Shown here in pieces: positions 48,686 to 54,256 of a stretch of 54,256 nt of DNA (position 1 is its first letter; every line of letters begins with the position of its first letter). The DNA is taken from NCBI GenBank assembly GCA_019694515.1, contig JAIBBU010000021.1, positions 1 to 54,256 on the forward strand, read 5' to 3'. A program made the translations under genes and the position numbers. This DNA is from Oligoflexia bacterium (GTDB lineage: Bacteria; Bdellovibrionota_C; UBA2361; JBGSMV01). The notes under the pieces were generated by a model that saw only the letters and a program-made list of their open reading frames with translations, made no database searches and was not told the origin of the DNA.

Positions 48686-51600
48686 GTGGCGGCTGAGAAA
48701 AGTCAAAATATTGAGAGGATTACCGGAATCAGCGGTGCCGCCCGGGCCTGGATGATCTCGGGGCTGCGCCGCAAGTACTCCTCGATTGTGGTGATTTCTC
48801 GGGATCGTGGCGTAAGCGAAGCGCTGGCAGCTGATTTGCGCTTCTTTTGCGGAGATTCCGCGATCAAACTTTTCAGTGCCTGGGACACCTTGGCGCTCGA
48901 ACATGTCTCGCCGCAGACTCATATATCGGCGCAACGTATCGCGGCCTTACACCACCTCGCCACTTCCACTGAGTTTGTGCTGACTGCCTCGGTCGATGCC
49001 GTACTCCATCGAACCTTACCTCTGCCGCTACTGCAGACGCTGGCGTTTGAGCTGCGGGTCGGGGAGACGATCCGTCGCCCTGAGCTGCTGAAATTATTTG
49101 AGCGCGGGGGATTTAGGCGAGTTTCAATCGTTGAGGAGATCGGAGAGCTTGCGGTGCGCGGAGCCGTTCTCGATTTTTTTGACGCCCGGTCCGACTATCC
49201 GCTGCGCGCCGAATTTAACGGCGACACCCTGGTCAGCTTGAAGCAGTTCAAACCTGGAGATCAGCGTACGATTGGATCCATCACGAGCGTCAAAATCCTT
49301 CCGGTCGCCGAACGCATAACGTTTACCAATGGTCTGCTCTCCCAAGATGAACAGCGCTCGGCGCTCGAACGCCTGAAGCACAGAGCTCAAGATCTCGATC
49401 TTTCTACCCGCGAGCAGGCACGCGCGCTTGAGCTTATTCAGAGTGGCGCGGATTTTCCTGGTCTGGAACTTTTTCAGCCCTTCCTGCTCCCCCAGATGGC
49501 CTCCTTTTTTGATTACCTGCCCGAGAATTGCTTAATCATAATCGACGATCAGCATGCCATCGATAACTCGCTGGACAGCAGCTGGGAGATTATCAACGAA
49601 CGGGTAGAGCGCTTAAAGACAGAAGACCTGATTTTTCCTGCCGCGGAGAAGCTGTTTGTCACGCCGGATGAATTTCAATCGCAACTGCAACGCTTTCGAC
49701 AGGTACATGTCGATAGTCTGAGTCTAAAGGATTATGACGAGCAGCTGGCCGCCACAACTAATATTAGAAGCAGCTCGAATGTGGAGTTGGCAACGAGACT
49801 GCGCACCTTGGTGGGCTCAGGCAAGGCCCTTGAACCGCTTAAACATTATGTCAGCCAACTGCGTAGCGCGGGTTATGATTTGGCCTTCAGTGCCGGATCG
49901 CAGAGCCGCGCCGAACGGCTTCAGCAGCTGCTGCTGGATTTAGGACTGGATGTGCCGATCTCGTCCTCCACTGCTCAAGCTTGGCTGGATAGCACCAAAC
50001 GTCCGCACCTGACGATCTTGGAAGGGTTGCTCTCAGCCGGCTTTCAGCTCCCCGAGCTAAAATTGGCCTTTGTCTCCGAGCACGAGATCTTTTCGGAGCG
50101 CTCTTACCGTAAGGGTCAAAGCGCCACCACCAACATCAAGCGCCTGCTCGGTGCTATCGCCCAGCTGAAAGAGGGGGACTATATCGTACATAGCGATTTC
50201 GGGATCGGTCTATACGGCGGGCTTAAGCATAAGCGCGTCAATGATGCCGAAACCGATATGCTGATGATCGATTATGCCGATACCCGGCTATTCTTGCCGG
50301 TCCAGCATATCGGCAAGATACAAAAGTTTTCGGCCGCTGAAGGCAAAGCTCCGACACTAGACAAACTTAGCTCACAGCGTTGGAACAAGACCAAGCGCAA
50401 AGTACGGGAATCCGTTGCGACCTTAGCGGGCGATCTAGTGCGGCTATATGCAGCCCGCAGCGCTGCTCGGGGGTGGCGTTTTGAGCCCTACGGGGCCGAG
50501 GACGATCGCTTTGCTGATGGATTTGCATACGACGAAACTCCTGACCAACTGCGCGCAATTGAGGAAACCCTCGAAGATATGGCCAGTGATAAACCCATGG
50601 ATCGTCTGGTGTGCGGCGATGTGGGGTTCGGAAAAACCGAAGTGGCCATTCGCGCGGCCTTCAAGTGTATTCAACACGGCCGTCAAGTCGCCGTATTAGT
50701 GCCGACGACACTTCTGGCAGAGCAGCATTTTGAAAGTTTTTCCAGCCGCTTCATCGGCTATCCCGTCAAACTCGCTGCCGTTAGCCGCTTTTTTAAACCT
50801 TTCCAAAACAAAGAGACACTCGCCCGGCTCGCGCAGGGGGAGATCGATATTATTATCGGTACGCACCGGCTGCTGAGCCGCGATGTGCGCTTTAATGATC
50901 TGGGTCTGGTGATCGTGGATGAAGAGCACCGCTTTGGAGTCAAACAAAAGGAACGATTAAAAGCCCTAAAGAAGCAGGTGGATATTCTTACTCTCACCGC
51001 CACCCCTATTCCACGCACTTTACACATGGCGCTATTGGGCATTCGGGATGTCAGCGTAATCAACACGCCGCCGCATGATCGCCGGCTGATTCGCACCTAT
51101 GTCGCCAGTTTCGAGGACACTTTGATTCGAGACGCGATCATTCGGGAAAAGCAGCGCTCGGGCCAGGTCTTCTTTGTGCACAACAAGGTCGAGGATATCG
51201 AGATCGTAACCTCACGGCTGCGCGAACTCGTGCCCGAAGCGAGCTTTGATTTTGCGCACGGACAGATGTCGGAAGTACAGCTCGAAAAGATCATGCACCG
51301 CTTCCTAAAAGGCGATACCGACGTATTGGTATCAACTACAATTGTGGAATCCGGGCTGGATATACCGAACGCCAATACCGTGATCGTGGACCGCGCCGAT
51401 ACCTTTGGACTGGCGCAGCTCTATCAAATTCGCGGGCGCGTCGGTCGTAGCTCAAGGCAGGCTTATTCCTATTTTCTCATTCCTAAGAGCGGCAAATTAA
51501 CGGACGAAGCTCAAAAGCGCTTGAAGGTGCTGCAGTCTTTGGACGATCTCGGCGTGGGATTCAATTTAGCGGTGCGCGACCTGGAGATCAGAGGCGCGGG

Positions 51601-52195
51601 TAATCTACTGGGCAAGGAACAATCCGGAAATGTGCTGATGGTCGGGTATGAACTGTATTGCCGCATCCTGAAGGAGGCGATTCTAAATTTGAAGGGCGAG
51701 GATCTAGAGCTGGACGAAATCATCGATCCCGAGGTGCGCCTGCCGATCGATGCTTTCATTCCGGACTATTATATCCCGGACGTTTCAGAGCGCTTAGTGC
51801 TTTATCAGCGTATGGCCTCGCTGCAATCCTCGGCAGAGACCGATCAACTGGCCGAAGAAATTGCCGACCGTTTTGGAAAAGCGGGACGCGAGGTTTCAAA
51901 TCTACTGGAGATCATGCGCCTCCGGAGTCTGCTGCGGCATTTTGGAGTCGAGCGGGCAGATATCACGGCAATGCGGATTGTGCTGGCTTTCTCAGCCCGC
52001 GCGCCGATCGACACTCAGAAGATCTTGCGCTTAATTCGGAGCGACAGCGCACGCTATCGCTTCAGCAAGAACCACGCGCTCAGTATCACAATCGAACCAG
52101 AACTGCTGGAGCAACCGGAGGGTATCTATCCGATGCTTGAGAAGCTGTTAATCGATATCGGCACGCCGATCGATGCCACTACAGGAACGACTTAG
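48686..52195 (+). CDS. mfd: Transcription-repair coupling factor Mfd
   Basis: The 1,169-residue DNA translocase removes stalled RNA polymerase and recruits UvrA. The N-terminal UvrB-like part holds VLTASVDAVLHRTLPLP and GGFRRVSIVEEIGELAVRGAVLDFF. The RNA polymerase-interacting CarD-like domain is around LKEGDYIVHSDFGIGLYGGLKHK. The helicase motor has GDVGFGKTEVAIRAAF (Walker A), IGTHRLLSRDVRF, VDEEHRFGVKQKERLK, LTATPIPRTLHMAL, VESGLDIPNANTVIVDRAD and QIRGRVGRS. The TRCF C-terminal part follows. The start is GTG at 48686. It ends overlapping the converging TrmB gene by 4 bases. No unusual change was noted. Confidence 0.97.
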   Translation: MAAEKSQNIERITGISGAARAWMISGLRRKYSSIVVISRDRGVSEALAADLRFFCGDSAIKLFSAWDTLALEHVSPQTHISAQRIAALHHLATSTEFVLTASVDAVLHRTLPLPLLQTLAFELRVGETIRRPELLKLFERGGFRRVSIVEEIGELAVRGAVLDFFDARSDYPLRAEFNGDTLVSLKQFKPGDQRTIGSITSVKILPVAERITFTNGLLSQDEQRSALERLKHRAQDLDLSTREQARALELIQSGADFPGLELFQPFLLPQMASFFDYLPENCLIIIDDQHAIDNSLDSSWEIINERVERLKTEDLIFPAAEKLFVTPDEFQSQLQRFRQVHVDSLSLKDYDEQLAATTNIRSSSNVELATRLRTLVGSGKALEPLKHYVSQLRSAGYDLAFSAGSQSRAERLQQLLLDLGLDVPISSSTAQAWLDSTKRPHLTILEGLLSAGFQLPELKLAFVSEHEIFSERSYRKGQSATTNIKRLLGAIAQLKEGDYIVHSDFGIGLYGGLKHKRVNDAETDMLMIDYADTRLFLPVQHIGKIQKFSAAEGKAPTLDKLSSQRWNKTKRKVRESVATLAGDLVRLYAARSAARGWRFEPYGAEDDRFADGFAYDETPDQLRAIEETLEDMASDKPMDRLVCGDVGFGKTEVAIRAAFKCIQHGRQVAVLVPTTLLAEQHFESFSSRFIGYPVKLAAVSRFFKPFQNKETLARLAQGEIDIIIGTHRLLSRDVRFNDLGLVIVDEEHRFGVKQKERLKALKKQVDILTLTATPIPRTLHMALLGIRDVSVINTPPHDRRLIRTYVASFEDTLIRDAIIREKQRSGQVFFVHNKVEDIEIVTSRLRELVPEASFDFAHGQMSEVQLEKIMHRFLKGDTDVLVSTTIVESGLDIPNANTVIVDRADTFGLAQLYQIRGRVGRSSRQAYSYFLIPKSGKLTDEAQKRLKVLQSLDDLGVGFNLAVRDLEIRGAGNLLGKEQSGNVLMVGYELYCRILKEAILNLKGEDLELDEIIDPEVRLPIDAFIPDYYIPDVSERLVLYQRMASLQSSAETDQLAEEIADRFGKAGREVSNLLEIMRLRSLLRHFGVERADITAMRIVLAFSARAPIDTQKILRLIRSDSARYRFSKNHALSITIEPELLEQPEGIYPMLEKLLIDIGTPIDATTGTT

Positions 52196-53016
52196 CTCTG
52201 CGTCTGGCCCCCTTCCGTCAGCTGCCAAAGTTTATCGAACACTGCGTAGAAATTTTCAGCCAGCAGCGGATCCCGAATCTGCATCAGGTAGTGCGGGTCG
52301 CTCCTAGTTTTCAGGATGATCACATATTCGCCGACCACCCAAAGAGTCGCAGTAAAACTGTCTATTCCCGGGAGTTCTCGCACTAATCGCCTCGAACCGA
52401 CTATGTTTTCCAGCCGCTTCTCCATTTGACGGCTAATCGGCCCGAGTTCCTGAAACAGTCGCAGCTGGTTGCGCGCTTCGTACTTGCGATCTTTGAAGCG
52501 TTCCCAGTAATCGACGATCGCATGCCCATAGTTGCGTACATACGATTCGTCTTGAAACCCAGCCCAACTTCTACCACTAGCCAGAAGCGAGTCGCGCCAG
52601 CGCTCTGCGCCTTCATCTAGCGCGGCCTTCACAGACGCGGCCCCCTCGAAGATCAGCACCTTTGACGAAGTCAGCACATCGCGGCTGCGCGCCGACTCGA
52701 GCATGCGACTAACCTCTTTGGCCGTCACCAAAGCAGCCTGGGATTTGGCCAGCCGTTCCTCCGCCAACCTGACTAACACCTGCGGCCCCGCAGCGATAAA
52801 GGCCCCCACGCCGCGCTGCTGTTCCTGGGCTACGAGCCCTTTTTCCTTCAGCCGTTCGAGCGCCGAATACACGCTGGTACGGGGAATCCTGGTTTTTTTG
52901 GCTAAAATCGCAGCTGTCGCGCGCCCCAATTCGACTGCCGCAGCATAGACGCGCAGCTCATATTCGTTCAGTTCCAAGGCCGGGAGCAGATTTGAAAGGG
53001 CGCTATCAATGATCAT
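52192..53016 (-). CDS. TrmB-family transcriptional regulator
   Basis: The 274-residue protein has the N-terminal winged helix of TrmB/ArsR-like regulators: LELNEYELRVYAAAVELGRATAAILAKKTRIPRTSVYSALERLKEKGLVAQEQQ. A helical linker follows (QAALVTAKEVSRML) and then a sensor-like part (VLIFEGAASVKAALDEGAERWRDSLLASG). Such proteins usually control sugar or other uptake genes and bind a small effector. It is divergent from the substrate-binding protein gene at 53166, and a palindrome lies between, so control of that gene is likely. Its stop overlaps the end of mfd by 4 bases. Confidence 0.85.
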   Translation of the reverse strand: MIIDSALSNLLPALELNEYELRVYAAAVELGRATAAILAKKTRIPRTSVYSALERLKEKGLVAQEQQRGVGAFIAAGPQVLVRLAEERLAKSQAALVTAKEVSRMLESARSRDVLTSSKVLIFEGAASVKAALDEGAERWRDSLLASGRSWAGFQDESYVRNYGHAIVDYWERFKDRKYEARNQLRLFQELGPISRQMEKRLENIVGSRRLVRELPGIDSFTATLWVVGEYVIILKTRSDPHYLMQIRDPLLAENFYAVFDKLWQLTEGGQTQS

Positions 53017-53057
53017 TTGTCGAATCTCGTCGACATTATTTTACTCAATAATTTCAA

Positions 53058-53070
53058 ATAGTTCAACTAT
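53058..53070. promoter_or_regulatory. Palindromic operator-like site ATAGTT-C-AACTAT
   Basis: A perfect 13-base palindrome lies in the 149-base divergent gap between the TrmB-like regulator and the substrate-binding protein gene. It is 42 bases upstream of the regulator ATG and 96 bases upstream of the transport gene ATG. Position and symmetry suit a TrmB operator. Confidence 0.5.
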
Positions 53071-53165
53071 CAAAACTTCTCAAGTGTTCTCTGTTAGATA
53101 CGACTAAAAGATCGCCGCCCCCTACGATCGAGTTGCTGAACTAACCCGCACGTAAGGAGAAGGCG

Positions 53166-54256
53166 ATGAGAATCAGAGTTGGCGCGCTTGGTCTGTTGAT
53201 ACTTGGTATTTCTTACGCTCCAGTCACGGTAGCCGAAGCCCCCGCATGGAAGATCGGACTGCTGCTGTGCTTCAGCGGCGACTGCGCTGCTGATGGGGTT
53301 AGCGCCCGGCAGGGCGCCACTATTGCCGCTGCTGAGATAAACGCTAATGGGGGCGTCTTAGGTCGCATGATTGAGTTCGATTTGCAGGACACTGCAGAGG
53401 CGGTGAGCGGCGCTAAAGCGGTCAGCGCCTATCGTGCCTTACGAATGAATCGAGAGCTGAAGTATATCCTCGGGCCATCCTGGACTCCGGCGGGACTAGC
53501 CCTTGCACCGATCGTCTCTCGTGATCGTGATGTAATCATGATGTCGCCTTCGCTCGGCGCCGCGGAATTTCACCTAGCCGGCGACAATATCTTTAATATC
53601 CGGGGCACTGATGAGATTTCGAGCCGTACGGAGGCGCGCTACGCTTACGGATTGGGTGCTCGAACCGCTGCGATCATGAGCAGCCAGCAACCGTGGGAAG
53701 CACAGCAGGCCGCCTTCTTTGAGGATGAATTTACCAAGCTTGGAGGCAAGATTTTAGTAAAGGAGGAACCGCTGCCCACCGTCACCGATCTACGCAGCGA
53801 AACGCTCCGCATCACGCAGCACAAGCCAGACGTGGTGTTCCTTGCCAGCATCGTATTGATGGACGAAACAGCCAAAGAATTGCAAAACCTGCGCTACTCC
53901 GGACCCAAAATTGCTTCGACAATCGATGAAGTGCGCATCGCCGAAAGTGCCGGGGCTTTGAACGGGGCCGTCTTTTATTCGTTTCAGAAGCCCGAGGGAG
54001 ACTTTCGCTCGAAGTATCAGACCACCTACGGCAGATTACCCGAAGGGCCCGCTGCTATGGCCTATGACGCAATCTACGCCTTCACCAAAGCTGTGCGTGC
54101 AAGCGCATCCTTCGACCCCCAGACGGTTAAGAAACAGCTGCTGGCAGTGAATTTTGAGGGCGCTTCGGGCAATATACAATTTGACGCTCAGGGCTGCGCG
54201 ATTCGTTCGCCCCAGGCCTGGCGGGTAGAAGGAGCGAGCTACGTAGCACTTGATAC
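53166..54256 (+). CDS. Branched-chain-amino-acid-type ABC substrate-binding protein (3' truncated)
   Basis: The frame is open from ATG 53166 to the window end, 363 codons. AAGGAG lies eight bases before the ATG. The signal peptide (MRIRVGALGLLILGISYAPV) is followed by WKIGLLLCFSGDCAADGVSARQGATIAAAEINANGGVLG, the start of a type 1 periplasmic binding protein (Peripla_BP_6, LivJ-like). Later segments include ILGPSWTPAGLALAPIV, AAMAYDAIYAFTKAV and GASGNIQFDAQG, the usual end of the domain, so only a few residues are missing. Ligands in the family include branched-chain amino acids, amides and urea. A TrmB-type regulator is divergent, so expression is probably substrate-controlled. Confidence 0.9.
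   Translation, partial: MRIRVGALGLLILGISYAPVTVAEAPAWKIGLLLCFSGDCAADGVSARQGATIAAAEINANGGVLGRMIEFDLQDTAEAVSGAKAVSAYRALRMNRELKYILGPSWTPAGLALAPIVSRDRDVIMMSPSLGAAEFHLAGDNIFNIRGTDEISSRTEARYAYGLGARTAAIMSSQQPWEAQQAAFFEDEFTKLGGKILVKEEPLPTVTDLRSETLRITQHKPDVVFLASIVLMDETAKELQNLRYSGPKIASTIDEVRIAESAGALNGAVFYSFQKPEGDFRSKYQTTYGRLPEGPAAMAYDAIYAFTKAVRASASFDPQTVKKQLLAVNFEGASGNIQFDAQGCAIRSPQAWRVEGASYVALD

Overview
This window looks like the chromosome of a Gram-negative bacterium. Signal peptides, lipoboxes, an outer-membrane-barrel candidate, a RegB/RegA redox pair and a GroEL with a Gly/Met tail all point that way. The mix of Tad/Flp pilus genes, PilT/PilU, a flagellin, large secreted proteins and many uncharacterised operons suggests a poorly sampled deltaproteobacterial-grade lineage (Bdellovibrionota- or Myxococcota-like). 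That placement is inference; there is no rRNA or tRNA here to fix it. No plasmid or phage backbone is visible.

Layout. (1) 1-5.2 kb: the 3' end of groEL with its terminator, a secreted Cys-rich protein, and a TTG-started flagellin whose middle is replaced by seven FG-GAP/VCBS calcium repeats. (2) 5.2-24.6 kb, a surface and pilus region: two copies of a TadE-TadE-TadG operon (5251-8361 on the minus strand, 19832-22611 on the plus strand) share a promoter-like motif. Around them lie a GH38-like secreted hydrolase, a proline-rich secreted protein, and a 1,180-residue secreted protein combining a degenerate reprolysin with a beta-helix. Also here are two paralogous lipoproteins, small pilin-like genes, and a Flp pilin fused to a Hint (hedgehog/intein) autoprocessing domain, next to the prepilin peptidase gene. 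(3) 25.8-31.2 kb, housekeeping and mobile: methylmalonyl-CoA epimerase-like, TsaC/Sua5, RmlC-like epimerase, GT87, uridine kinase and a RAYT-type transposase. (4) 31.2-34.2 kb: RegB/RegA with a His-rich putative outer-membrane barrel. (5) 34.3-45.4 kb: two tightly overlapped minus-strand operons. One (40983 to 34343) joins a GlmL/MutL-type ASKHA ATPase to a set of membrane proteins that includes a DUF6754-like protein. The other (45405 to 41069) carries a phosphoribosyltransferase, a NUDIX hydrolase, a hexapeptide acyltransferase, two exported coiled-coil proteins and an AmpD-type amidase. (6) 46-48.6 kb: a canonical Flp pilin upstream of pilT and pilU. (7) 48.7-54.3 kb: mfd, a TrmB-type regulator and a divergent, truncated substrate-binding protein gene.

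The strongest themes are pilus biology with unusual pilins and an uncharacterised ATPase/membrane operon. Three copies of a short element with terminal inverted repeats (a MITE family), plus remnants, lie in the intergenic gaps. All functional statements rest on reading translated sequence by eye; no database search was run.
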